This document shows, in pieces, positions 8,454 to 18,230 of a stretch of 64,000 bases of DNA. Made by a program: the position numbers and the translations under genes. The first letter of the stretch is position 1; each line of letters starts with the position of its first letter. The notes under the pieces are model-generated. The model searched no databases and was not told the origin of the DNA. It was given only the letters and a program-made list of their open reading frames with translations. This stretch comes from Paenibacillus sp. UNC499MF (GTDB lineage Bacteria; Bacillota; Bacilli; Paenibacillales; NBRC-103111), in contig NZ_FNVF01000005.1 in assembly GCF_900107975.1 (NCBI RefSeq), forward strand, positions 1-64,000, written 5' to 3'.

Positions 8454-9824
8454 TTGAATCGGATACACGCGCTTCTCGACAAGCAGAGAAACTTTTACGC
8501 AACGGGTGCGACCAAGCCTCTGAACTTCCGGATGGAACAGCTTCGCCGGTTAAAAGCCATGATCCGGGATCATGAGGAAGCGATTATGGAAGCTCTGAGG
8601 CAGGATCTCGGAAAATCCGACTTTGAAGCGTTCGCTACGGAAATCGGTATTCTGCTTGAAGAAATCAATCATGTGCTTAAACATCTTAAACGCTGGAGCA
8701 AGCCGCGGCGGGTCAAAACGCCCCTTACGCATATCGGATCGCAGAGCCGCATTTATGCGGAGCCATACGGCATAGCGCTTCTCATATCGCCGTGGAACTA
8801 TCCGTTCCAGCTGGCAATCTCCCCTTTGATCGGGGCCATGTCCGCAGGAAACTGCGCGGTACTGAAGCCTTCCGAGCTTGCGCCGCATACATCCGCGCTG
8901 CTTGCCCGGCTTCTCGGCCAGACCTTCGGGGAAGAATATGTGGCCGTTATCGAAGGCGGTGTCGAGACGAGCAACGCGCTGCTCACGGAGAAGTTCGATA
9001 CGATTTTTTTCACGGGAAGCGTCGGGGTCGGACGGATCGTCATGGAGGCGGCCGCCAAACATCTCACCCCTGTCACGCTGGAGCTGGGCGGCAAAAGCCC
9101 CTGCATTGTGCATGCCGACGCCAACATCAGGCACGCGGCCAAGCGCATTGTCTGGGGCAAAACGCTGAACGCGGGACAGACCTGCATCGCGCCCGATTAC
9201 TTATACGTCCATGAAAGCGTCAAGGATGAGCTGCTGAACCGGATGCAGGAAGTGGTAGACGCCTTCTACGGCGATCCGCTTGCCGAAGGCAGCCCGTACC
9301 CGAACATCATCAATGCCCGCCACTATAACCGGCTCAAAAGCCTGATGGAAGCGGGACAGCTCGTGTCCGGCGGAAGAACCGACGACCGCTCTCTTAAAAT
9401 TGAACCGGCCTTTATCGACGGAATCGGCTGGGAGGACCCGGTTATGCAGGAGGAAATTTTCGGCCCCCTCCTTCCGGTACTCACTTACCGCAATCTGGAG
9501 GACGTGATCCGGGAAGTAAATGCCCGCCCGAAACCGCTCGCCCTGTACGCTTTTTCCGAAAGCGAAGAAGTCCAGCAGAGGATCATCCGATCGATCTCGT
9601 TCGGAGGAGGCTGCATCAACGATACGATCCTCCATATCGCAACTCCGTACCTTCCTTTCGGAGGCGTCGGGAACAGCGGAATGGGCGGGTACCACGGCAA
9701 AGCGAGCTTCGATGTGTTCACTCATCGTAAAAGCGTGCTGAAGCAGACGAGCCGTTTCGATCTGCCCTTCCGCTATCCCAACGCCAAAAACGCCTTGAAA
9801 AGATTAAAAAGCGTTTATAAATAA
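8454..9824 (+). CDS. Aldehyde dehydrogenase family protein (class 3-like)
   Basis: 456 residues with a TTG start and a GGAAAGGA site upstream. NAD(P)-dependent oxidation of an aldehyde to the acid. Visible motifs: SPWNYPFQL near 112-120, VLKPSELAPHTS, FFTGSVGVGR, the general base in LELGGKSP (E210), and the nucleophilic cysteine in NAGQTCIAPDY (C244). The length and the C-terminal hydrophobic/basic tail (FPYRYPNAK-like) are those of the class 3 / YwdH type, which lacks the longer N-terminus of ordinary ALDHs. Substrate not determinable. Follows the Nudix gene by 30 bases on the same strand, which is opposite to nearly all neighbours. Confidence 0.93.
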   Translation: MNRIHALLDKQRNFYATGATKPLNFRMEQLRRLKAMIRDHEEAIMEALRQDLGKSDFEAFATEIGILLEEINHVLKHLKRWSKPRRVKTPLTHIGSQSRIYAEPYGIALLISPWNYPFQLAISPLIGAMSAGNCAVLKPSELAPHTSALLARLLGQTFGEEYVAVIEGGVETSNALLTEKFDTIFFTGSVGVGRIVMEAAAKHLTPVTLELGGKSPCIVHADANIRHAAKRIVWGKTLNAGQTCIAPDYLYVHESVKDELLNRMQEVVDAFYGDPLAEGSPYPNIINARHYNRLKSLMEAGQLVSGGRTDDRSLKIEPAFIDGIGWEDPVMQEEIFGPLLPVLTYRNLEDVIREVNARPKPLALYAFSESEEVQQRIIRSISFGGGCINDTILHIATPYLPFGGVGNSGMGGYHGKASFDVFTHRKSVLKQTSRFDLPFRYPNAKNALKRLKSVYK

Positions 9825-10014
9825 GCCGTTATCCGTTATCGGGCTATCCGGCATAGAGAGGCATCTCCGGCTGGCAGCCTGTTATGTCCCGGAAGATGCG
9901 GTGCGGGATGATTTCGCTGCGGTTTCCATATACGGAATCATCTCATCCTAACCGGGCGAGGGAAACGATTTGAACCTGAACGAAAGCGATTGACCGAATC
10001 TATAGATACTACGC

Positions 10015-10049
10015 CAAAAAACCCCCGTGCCTGCCGGCAATGGGGGTTT
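10015..10049 (-). terminator. Terminator after obg
   Basis: On the minus strand AAACCCCC ... GGGGGTTT forms an eight-base-pair stem followed by a run of T. It lies just past the obg stop. The palindrome can also work for the convergent aldehyde dehydrogenase transcript, with a weaker tail. The 190 bases between it and the aldehyde dehydrogenase show no gene. Confidence 0.85.
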
Positions 10050-10055
10050 CTCCTG

Positions 10056-12142
<2,087 letters not shown>

Positions 12143-12247
12143 GTACGCATACGCTCCGTTTCCGACTTCCCATTAGCACATTATACCATTTCCGGTCCCA
12201 AAACGCATCCGGCGTACAGATGGACGCAAGATCCGGATGGATGCCTC

Positions 12248-12290
12248 TAAAAAGCAAGAAAGCCCCAGCAAACATTACGTCGCCAGGGCT
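12248..12290 (-). terminator. Terminator after rpmA
   Basis: Minus strand: AGCCCTGGC pairs with GCTGGGGCT (nine pairs, two of them G-U), 12-base loop, then TTTCTTGCTTTTT. It lies 22 bases beyond the rpmA stop and separates the ribosomal operon from spo0B-obg. Confidence 0.75.
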
Positions 12291-12311
12291 GTACATGCAT
12301 GAATTTTTAAC

Positions 12312-12623
12312 TTATGCTTCTACAGTAGCCGCTACTGGAGCGGTTTCTACCGGGTAGACGCTAACTTTCTTGCGCTCACGACCCCAACGCTCGAACTTAA
12401 CAACGCCTTCCACTTTAGCAAACAGCGTGTCATCGGAACCGATGCCCACATTGTTGCCCGGGTGAATTTTCGTTCCGCGCTGACGCACGAGAATGCTGCC
12501 TGCGGTAACGGTTTGACCGTCGGCACGCTTAACGCCAAGACGTTTTGCAATGCTGTCGCGACCGTTCTTTGTGGAACCTACACCCTTCTTGGATGCGAAT
12601 AGCTGAAGATCCAATTTCAACAT
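12312..12623 (-). CDS. rpmA: 50S ribosomal protein L27, with Prp-cleavable N-terminus
   Basis: 103 residues from the ATG at 12623, preceded by GAAGGAGG at ideal distance; the upstream in-frame start is inside the ribosome binding site and is rejected. L27 reaches into the peptidyl-transferase centre. The sequence begins [20 protein letters not shown]: Firmicute L27 carries this N-terminal extension, which is removed after the FA pair by the protease Prp, leaving SKKGVGS at the N-terminus. The prp gene is immediately upstream, five bases away. Third gene of rplU-prp-rpmA. Confidence 0.97.
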   Translation of the reverse strand: MLKLDLQLFASKKGVGSTKNGRDSIAKRLGVKRADGQTVTAGSILVRQRGTKIHPGNNVGIGSDDTLFAKVEGVVKFERWGRERKKVSVYPVETAPVAATVEA

Positions 12624-12627
12624 GGTG

Positions 12628-12975
12628 TCAACCTCCTTCATTATAGGCTGTATGAATTGCTATATAGTCACTGTAGGAACTTGCAATAGTATGAAGCATA
12701 ACGATCATGGATTCGATGATCGTCTGAACCTGAGCCATCCGTGCCGGTTCCGCATCAAGAGGAAGGATAACGTCAAGCCAGCCCTTCTCCATCTCTGTAC
12801 CCGGTACAACTCCTGTTAGCGTTTCGATCGAATTGACCGTCCCGACCGCAATGGCCGATACCGCGGCGCAGACAAGGTCTTTGCCGGGAACGTCGAATTC
12901 CGCATGGCCTTCGACCTGGTACGCTTCTATCGTAGGGTCTTGTTCAGACCGCCTTAAAACCGTAACGTGAATCAT
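12628..12975 (-). CDS. prp: Ribosomal-processing cysteine protease Prp (YsxB family)
   Basis: 115 residues. Prp cleaves the N-terminal extension of ribosomal protein L27. The catalytic pair is visible: histidine in VEGHAEFD (H24) and cysteine in [10 protein letters not shown] (C36). Length is normal for the family. It lies between rplU and rpmA, the conserved Firmicute order, with its target encoded next to it. A short AGAGGCC site precedes the ATG. Confidence 0.95.
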   Translation of the reverse strand: MIHVTVLRRSEQDPTIEAYQVEGHAEFDVPGKDLVCAAVSAIAVGTVNSIETLTGVVPGTEMEKGWLDVILPLDAEPARMAQVQTIIESMIVMLHTIASSYSDYIAIHTAYNEGG

Positions 12976-12986
12976 CTGATGGCCTC

Positions 12987-13298
12987 TTAAGCTTCGATTT
13001 TCTCGATTACGACTTTCGTGTACGGTTGACGATGACCTTGCTTACGACGGTAGTTCTTTTTCGCCTTGTACTTGTAAACGATGATTTTGCGTCCTTTGCC
13101 TTGCTTCTCGACTTTGCCGGAAACTTTAGCACCTTCTACGACTGGAGCTCCTACTTGAAGACCGTTGTCGCCAGAAACAACCAGAACACGGTCAAAAGTG
13201 ACCACATCGCCTGCGCCGGCTTCCAACTTCTCGATGTAAAGAACATCGCCTTGTTGTACTTTGTATTGCTTGCCGCCTGTTTCAATAATTGCGTACAT
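12987..13298 (-). CDS. rplU: 50S ribosomal protein L21
   Basis: 103 residues starting [18 protein letters not shown], the standard L21 N-terminus. The ATG at 13298 is preferred to the one 18 bases upstream because the AGGAGG site lies between them. Binds 23S rRNA in the large subunit. Ends with [15 protein letters not shown], the conserved basic loop. First gene of rplU-prp-rpmA behind a strong promoter and a structured leader. Confidence 0.97.
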   Translation of the reverse strand: MYAIIETGGKQYKVQQGDVLYIEKLEAGAGDVVTFDRVLVVSGDNGLQVGAPVVEGAKVSGKVEKQGKGRKIIVYKYKAKKNYRRKQGHRQPYTKVVIEKIEA

Positions 13299-13421
13299 TT
13301 CGTTGCACCTCCTCATGTCTCAGACTCGCCAATATCCAGGTGACGTTCAGCGGCAGAGCCTCTGCCCGTGCTTCACAAACCCGATCCGTGCGGTTACAGC
13401 GCATGCCTAAAGCAACGCACT
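13299..13421 (-). ncRNA. Candidate L21 leader (5' leader of the rplU mRNA)
   Basis: The leader between the predicted transcription start (near 13421) and rplU is about 120 bases. On the minus strand it contains a GC-rich hairpin (GGCAGAGGCTCTGCC) and other short pairings before the AGGAGG. Ribosomal protein leaders that sense L21 are known upstream of rplU in Bacillales; I infer this one from position and structure, not from a covariance match. Confidence 0.45.
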
Positions 13422-13427
13422 CATAGT

Positions 13428-13456
13428 AGTATAGCAAAAGGGTTCGTCCTTTGCAA
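13428..13456 (-). promoter_or_regulatory. Sigma-A promoter of rplU-prp-rpmA
   Basis: Minus strand: -35 TTGCAA (13456-13451), 17-base spacer, -10 TATACT (13433-13428). The -35 sits inside an imperfect palindrome (CGTCCTTyGC arms, roughly 13446-13481). Confidence 0.75.
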
Positions 13457-13551
13457 CGTTTTATTACAAAGCGAAGGACGCAATACTCTCTTGAGAACTC
13501 CGGTCTGGCAAAGTGCCGGGATGCTGGTCGGGTACCCGGTGCCGGGCGTCG

Positions 13552-13593
13552 GAACAAAAATAAACCGGACAGCGTAAATTTCCGCTGTCCGGT
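13552..13593 (-). terminator. Terminator between RNase G and rplU
   Basis: A perfect 11-base-pair inverted repeat (ACCGGACAGCG, 13564-13574 with 13583-13593) with an 8-base loop. On the minus strand it is followed by TTATTTTTGTT, so it ends transcription from the RNase G side and isolates the ribosomal operon. Confidence 0.8.
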
Positions 13594-13694
13594 ATTATCC
13601 GCTGCCTGTGCCGTATTCCGGTTTCCGGCCCTATCCGTTCCGAATCGGCCAAGGCGTACGGTTTTATGCTGAGTACTTCACGCCGGCGGCAGTG

Positions 13695-13730
13695 CTTGTA
13701 CTTATGCTTGTGTTTATGCTTGTACGCAAG
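13695..13730. repeat. Three degenerate copies of a 12-bp repeat
   Basis: Plus strand: CTTGTACTTATG, CTTGTGTTTATG and CTTGTACGCAAG follow one another exactly in 12-base steps. They share the first half of the unit CTTGTACTTGCT that is repeated 11 times at 61682-61813. They lie in the 290-base gap after the RNase G gene, where no gene is seen. Confidence 0.7.
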
Positions 13731-13880
13731 CTGTAACGGTCAGCAACTTCTGCGCAGACAGTCCGGCTTGGCCCCATGCGGGCGTGGCGGCAGGGCTTGA
13801 ACGTGCGGATTACTACTTATGCCTGCGCAATACTTCCACCAATCAAGCTGCACACGTTCCAGACGCTCCGACAATAAATT

Positions 13881-15044
13881 CTACTTGCGCTTGCGCGTTA
13901 TTTCCAGCAGGCCGAGCTTCGTCCAGCCGAGGAGTATCGTTTTAGAGCGGTCTTTCTTGACCGCCTCCGTCATGCACTCCAGCACGCGGTCGCGGTGCGC
14001 GGACTGCTCCATGTCGATGAAATCGACAATGATGATGCCGCGCAAATTGCGCAGCCGCAGCAGCCGCGGGATCTCGGCGGCGGCTTCCATGTTCGTGCGG
14101 AACACGGTCTGCTCCAGGGACGAAGTCCCTGTAAACCTTCCCGTGTTCACATCCACGACCGTCAGCGCCTCCGTCGGGTCGATGACGAGATAGCCCCCGC
14201 TCGGCAGCCAAACCTTGCGGCGCTGCGAGCGGGAAAGCTCTTCGGCGATGCCGAACCGCTCGAAGAGCGGGGTACCGCCGCCGTCCAGGCGGACGCGCGC
14301 CGCAAGCTCCGGGCTGCGCTGCCGCAGCAACCCCTGCAACTCCGCGCGGACGGCTTCGTCGTCCACCCAGATCTCGAGCACGTCCTCCGTGATCACGTCC
14401 CGCGCAAGGCGCGGGAGCAGCTCGAGATCCTGGTAGATGCACGCCGGCGCCGCGCCGGCCGCCGCCCTCTGCTCGATCACCGCCCAAAGCTCCCGGAGAT
14501 CGAGCAGGTCGCGGCGCAGCTCCTCTTCGCTGCGCCCCTCGGACACCGTGCGGAGAATGAGTCCTTCTTCTCCGCAGCGGAGGCTGTCCGCCACCTGCTT
14601 CAGGCGGACTTTCTCTTCTTCCGCTTCGATTTTGCGGGAGACTGCCGTATACCCCGCTCCGGGCATATAAACCAGCCAGCGGCCCGGAATGGAATAATGA
14701 GTCGTGACACGGGCTCCCTTGGACCCTTCCGGTTCTTTGACAACCTGAACAAGCACCCGCTGGCCGGGCTGAAGAAGATCTCCGATAGGCGGTTTCGTCT
14801 TAGGCTGTTTCTGCATATTGACAGGCAGCACGTCATCTATGTATAAAAAAGCGTTCTTATCCAATCCGATATCTACAAATGCGGCCTGCATGCCAGGCAG
14901 TACGTTTACCACACGGCCGATGTAGATGCTTCCTGCGCGCTGCGTCTCGCTTGGATGCTGAGCCTCGTATTCCACGAGCTTGCGATCTTCGAGCAGAGCC
15001 GCCTGAAGCGAAGCCGCTTCGCAGCTTACGATCAGTTGTTTCAT
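13881..15044 (-). CDS. RNase E/G family ribonuclease, C-terminally short
   Basis: 387 residues from the ATG at 15044 (MKQLIVSCEAASLQAALLED), preceded by GGGGTG; an in-frame ATG nine codons upstream lacks a good site. The S1 RNA-binding domain (AGSIYIGRVVNVLPGMQAAFVDIG) is near 37-60, and the DNase I-like catalytic part has the metal-binding pair in VVDVNTGRFTG and IIIVDFIDM. The protein stops in LLEITRKRK, just where RNase E/G proteins normally continue into the CPxC zinc-link. B. subtilis lacks this family (it uses RNase Y/J), but it occurs in other Bacilli. It sits between spoIVFB and rplU. Likely acts in RNA processing/decay; without the zinc-link the usual tetramer might not form. Confidence 0.88.
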   Translation of the reverse strand: MKQLIVSCEAASLQAALLEDRKLVEYEAQHPSETQRAGSIYIGRVVNVLPGMQAAFVDIGLDKNAFLYIDDVLPVNMQKQPKTKPPIGDLLQPGQRVLVQVVKEPEGSKGARVTTHYSIPGRWLVYMPGAGYTAVSRKIEAEEEKVRLKQVADSLRCGEEGLILRTVSEGRSEEELRRDLLDLRELWAVIEQRAAAGAAPACIYQDLELLPRLARDVITEDVLEIWVDDEAVRAELQGLLRQRSPELAARVRLDGGGTPLFERFGIAEELSRSQRRKVWLPSGGYLVIDPTEALTVVDVNTGRFTGTSSLEQTVFRTNMEAAAEIPRLLRLRNLRGIIIVDFIDMEQSAHRDRVLECMTEAVKKDRSKTILLGWTKLGLLEITRKRK

Positions 15045-15181
15045 GGCGTTCACCCCATCATTATTGTACATGAAGGAGGGAAGTTTCGCACTTTACTGAA
15101 TAAAAGCAAGGAAGCGGGACAGACAGCCACACCCTGCCCGGGAAACGGACAAGAAAACTGGAAGCCGGCCCGTTTTCTTCT

Positions 15182-16057
15182 TCAAGGAAGCAGCTCGGAA
15201 ACCGTGCATGACCGGTTTTTATGCGTCAAATAAGTATCGACCACCTGCTGCTCAGGGAGAATGCCTTCTATCGTTCCCCCGCTGCCCATTACGTAGACGG
15301 GATGATATTTTTCACGCATAAACAGCTTCACCACTTCCCCCACCTTCCGCTGTCTTGCGACGGCAATCGGCCTGGCCTGCGTCCCCTTCAGCATAAGTCG
15401 CTCCGTGCTCGCTTCGCGGTTCATCATAAACCGGAGAAAATAAAAAGGCAGATGCCTGCGGCTCACCCAATTCTGATAGAGCAGAAACAAGCCGACGATA
15501 AGGACGTTCATTTGAATCCTCCCCGTCCCGGCCGGCCAGACGGCGGCAGCCGTCATCGTGAACCCGAGTGCGATAGAAATCCAGACGGAGCACACGAGAG
15601 TCCGTTGGAAGGGCAAGCCCAGGCTGAGCAGGCCTTGCAGCAGCTTTCCTCCGTCAAGAGGCAAAATCGGAAGCAGGTTAAACAAAGCGATAACGGCGTT
15701 AATTTCGATAAAATAGGACCACCATTCCGGGTCCCCCGCTTCGAGGAAGCGGCAGAGGAAACCGAGAGCGATCAGCCAAAGATGCTGAAGCGGCCCCGCG
15801 AGCGCAACGATCATTTCTTCCCGCAGAGGAACGGAAGCCAACTCGTCGACGACAAGTACGCCTCCGAACGGCAGCAAACGCACCTCCCGCACCCTCCAGC
15901 CGAAAGCGGCCGCCGCTCCGAAATGGCCGAGCTCATGGAGAAAAACGATGCCAAACAACGTGGCCGATTCCAGAAAATGTCCGGTTGCCAGCGAGAGCAG
16001 CATCACGATGGTAAAAAGGGGATGGAAGCGGAAGCGTACCTGCAGCCGGTTATTCAA
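15182..16057 (-). CDS. spoIVFB: Stage IV sporulation intramembrane metalloprotease SpoIVFB
   Basis: 291 residues. Site-2-type protease of the forespore outer membrane that cuts pro-sigma-K. The zinc motif HELGH (41-45) lies in a membrane helix and the third ligand is in NLLPILPLDGGK (D135). About six hydrophobic segments are followed by a C-terminal CBS-like domain (about 215-291), as in B. subtilis. The start is a TTG (TTGAATAAC) that overlaps the spoIVFA stop by eight bases; its ribosome site is weak, so translation is probably coupled to spoIVFA. Confidence 0.95.
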   Translation of the reverse strand: MNNRLQVRFRFHPLFTIVMLLSLATGHFLESATLFGIVFLHELGHFGAAAAFGWRVREVRLLPFGGVLVVDELASVPLREEMIVALAGPLQHLWLIALGFLCRFLEAGDPEWWSYFIEINAVIALFNLLPILPLDGGKLLQGLLSLGLPFQRTLVCSVWISIALGFTMTAAAVWPAGTGRIQMNVLIVGLFLLYQNWVSRRHLPFYFLRFMMNREASTERLMLKGTQARPIAVARQRKVGEVVKLFMREKYHPVYVMGSGGTIEGILPEQQVVDTYLTHKNRSCTVSELLP

Positions 16058-16979
16058 AAGGGATCACACCCGCCGGATCCACGTAACGGCTTTCCTTTTG
16101 GACGGCAAAATAGAGAAGCCCTTTATCGCTCTTGCTGTCTCTGGACACTTGACCGATGGCTTCGCCCCCTTTGATCCAGTCGTTAACCTCGACGCGGGAC
16201 TGCTCGATCTGCCCGTACTCGGACTGCAGCCCTCCGGGATGACGGATGATGATTGTGTAGCCTGTCTCGTCTTTGGGGCCCGCAAAGGTGACTTGTCCCG
16301 CATCGAGTGCGTACACGGGAGTATGAGGCTCCGCCGCCACGCTTATGAAAGGCTTGTCAGCCGTGTAGGTCTCGTGGATTTTTCCTTTCAAGGGGACGAA
16401 GTAGGAGCGTTTTTGGGCATCGGCTTTTACCGCCGGATTTTCTTCATCCGAATGAAAGGCCGGAATAAAAGAGGGAGCCCCGGCAAACGTTTTCTGATAC
16501 CAGGCGGACAGCTGCTGAAAATTGAGCGGCTCACGGAGGGCCGCCGTGACATATCCTTTCCCTCGCTCGATCAAGGGATGCTGGAGCTGAAACATTCCCC
16601 AGATCAGACCGAATAGCATGGCACTGGCGACCAGCTGCCGCAGAAACCGGACGCGGTAAGGAATACGCGGATTGTATCCGCCTCCGTCCCCAGAGTCCCT
16701 GCCGCCGGGTTCTCGGGCATAGTAAGCGCCGGGCAGCCCGAGCTCGCGCTGCATTTTTTGCTTCCATACATATTCGGGGTCGTTCCATCTGTCGTCAAAA
16801 TCTTGCCCCTTCCCGACTAAAGGAAGAATGGCAGGCACAGGCTCCACTTCCGAAACCCGACTTTCAAAGGGCAAAAGTTCGTTTGACCCTCGTTGCCGTA
16901 AAGTTTTTTCAGGCGGGGTCTCCTGCAGCTTCCTGATTTTTTCCAATCTGCGCTGGCGCACGTTATGCTTGTTCTCCAT
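16050..16979 (-). CDS. spoIVFA: Stage IV sporulation protein FA (SpoIVFA), M23-like domain
   Basis: 309 residues. In B. subtilis SpoIVFA holds SpoIVFB inactive in a complex with BofA until the SpoIVB signal. Basic N-terminal cytoplasmic part (1-107), one membrane helix (about 112-130, LVASAMLFGLIWGMF), then an outer domain with a degenerate LytM/M23 fold (SVAAEPHTPVYALDAGQVTF ... GYTIIIRHPGG ... SEYGQIEQ). The histidines expected of an active M23 enzyme are incomplete, as usual for SpoIVFA. AGGAGG precedes the ATG. Followed by spoIVFB with overlapping codons. Confidence 0.93.
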   Translation of the reverse strand: MENKHNVRQRRLEKIRKLQETPPEKTLRQRGSNELLPFESRVSEVEPVPAILPLVGKGQDFDDRWNDPEYVWKQKMQRELGLPGAYYAREPGGRDSGDGGGYNPRIPYRVRFLRQLVASAMLFGLIWGMFQLQHPLIERGKGYVTAALREPLNFQQLSAWYQKTFAGAPSFIPAFHSDEENPAVKADAQKRSYFVPLKGKIHETYTADKPFISVAAEPHTPVYALDAGQVTFAGPKDETGYTIIIRHPGGLQSEYGQIEQSRVEVNDWIKGGEAIGQVSRDSKSDKGLLYFAVQKESRYVDPAGVIPFE

Positions 16980-17049
16980 GACTTAACCTCCTGTGAGGCG
17001 GGGCTTGTTTACTACAGCATATGAGCGGCTTGTACGAAATATGAGCATA

Positions 17050-17077
17050 CAAAAAACAGGCCTCGGAGGCCTGTTTA
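17050..17077 (-). terminator. Terminator after rodA
   Basis: Minus strand: ACAGGCCT-CCG-AGGCCTGT (eight perfect pairs, three-base loop) followed by TTTTTT. The stem starts directly after the rodA stop codon, so spoIVFA must have its own promoter. Confidence 0.88.
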
Positions 17078-18223
17078 TTTATCGTCTTCTATGGCGTGAT
17101 CGTGGATTTTAACGCTTAGTACCATTCCTATACAAAGCATATTGATTAACAAAGATGTCCCCCCATAGCTGATAAAAGGAAGTGTGATACCGGTCAAAGG
17201 CATCAACCCAATCAACATGCCGATATTCTCGAATATCTGGAAGACATACATGGCTACAACTCCGACAACCAGATAGGAGCCGATTCGGTTCTTACTTTGT
17301 ATAGCTATCAGAATCATTCTGTAGATAAGGAAAAAGTAAAGCATCAGAAGCACGGCTGCGCCGCGGAACCCGAATTCCTCACCAACCACGACAAAGATGG
17401 AGTCCGAATACGCATAAGGAATAAAGTTGGAATGAATAGAGCTTCCGTTCAAGTAGCCTTCACCCGTCAGACCGCCGGAACCGATCGCTCTGTATGAGTT
17501 TTCCATCTGATAACGGTCGTTCAAGCTTGCCGTAGACGGATCTAAAAACGTGTCGATCCGTTTAAACCAGTGCTGTTTGAAATGGAAATTCTCAATCAGA
17601 TACCCACTGATCTCTTTCGGATGCATGGAGTAGAAATAGAAGAATAAAAACATTCCGCCCCCGAAAACGATAAGACCGATGAGCGCATGAGAATATTTAA
17701 CGTTTCCTATCCATAGCATTCCGATAAGAACACCGATTAGGATGATCGCATTCCCCAAGTCGGGTTGAATAAAGACTAAGGCAAAAGGAAGTAAGGTTAG
17801 CAATCCCATCGGGATCACATCTTTAATGATTTGGAGGTCTTCTTCATTCTTTCTGCGGAGCCAGGCAGCAAGTGCAATGATCACACAAAGCTTACAGAGC
17901 TCGGCCGGCTGAAACAGGAAGTCCCCTATTTGGATCCATCCGCTCGCCCCATTGATCGCTTCTACTCTAAGTACAAAAACAAGCAGCCCGATGCTGATCA
18001 AATAAGGAAACATCCAAAACCGGATAAGGATTCTATAGTCCAAAAAACTGCATGCCGTTAAAGCGAATAAAGCAATAACGTAAATAATGATCGTTTTCGT
18101 CCAATTTACATGAATGTTAGGGTCGTCTATATCCGCGCTATATACCAAAAAAGAACTGATGGTAATTAGCACCATCAGCAACAGGATGATGGTCAAATCT
18201 AATTTTTTTAATTTGGCAAGCAT
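17075..18223 (-). CDS. rodA: SEDS-family peptidoglycan polymerase RodA
   Basis: 382 residues with about ten membrane helices. SEDS proteins polymerise glycan strands from lipid II with a partner class B PBP during elongation. Signatures: PAELCKL (about 107-113), FIQPDLGNA with the essential aspartate, RIDTFLDPS, SYRAIGSGGLTGEG and the C-terminal PLTGITLPFISYGGTS. The ATG is preceded by AGGATGAG overlapping the minD stop. In B. subtilis no rodA stands between minD and spoIVFA. The gene is visibly AT-richer than its neighbours (a 60-base line at 17701 has 27 G/C). A terminator follows directly. FtsW or SpoVE are alternatives within the family; context with mreBCD favours RodA. Confidence 0.92.
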   Translation of the reverse strand: MLAKLKKLDLTIILLLMVLITISSFLVYSADIDDPNIHVNWTKTIIIYVIALFALTACSFLDYRILIRFWMFPYLISIGLLVFVLRVEAINGASGWIQIGDFLFQPAELCKLCVIIALAAWLRRKNEEDLQIIKDVIPMGLLTLLPFALVFIQPDLGNAIILIGVLIGMLWIGNVKYSHALIGLIVFGGGMFLFFYFYSMHPKEISGYLIENFHFKQHWFKRIDTFLDPSTASLNDRYQMENSYRAIGSGGLTGEGYLNGSSIHSNFIPYAYSDSIFVVVGEEFGFRGAAVLLMLYFFLIYRMILIAIQSKNRIGSYLVVGVVAMYVFQIFENIGMLIGLMPLTGITLPFISYGGTSLLINMLCIGMVLSVKIHDHAIEDDK

Positions 18224-18230
18224 ATCGCAC

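Noticed and set aside
13464-13652. Small minus-strand frame upstream of rplU
   Set aside because: It runs through the terminator hairpin at 13564-13593 and has no ribosome binding site.
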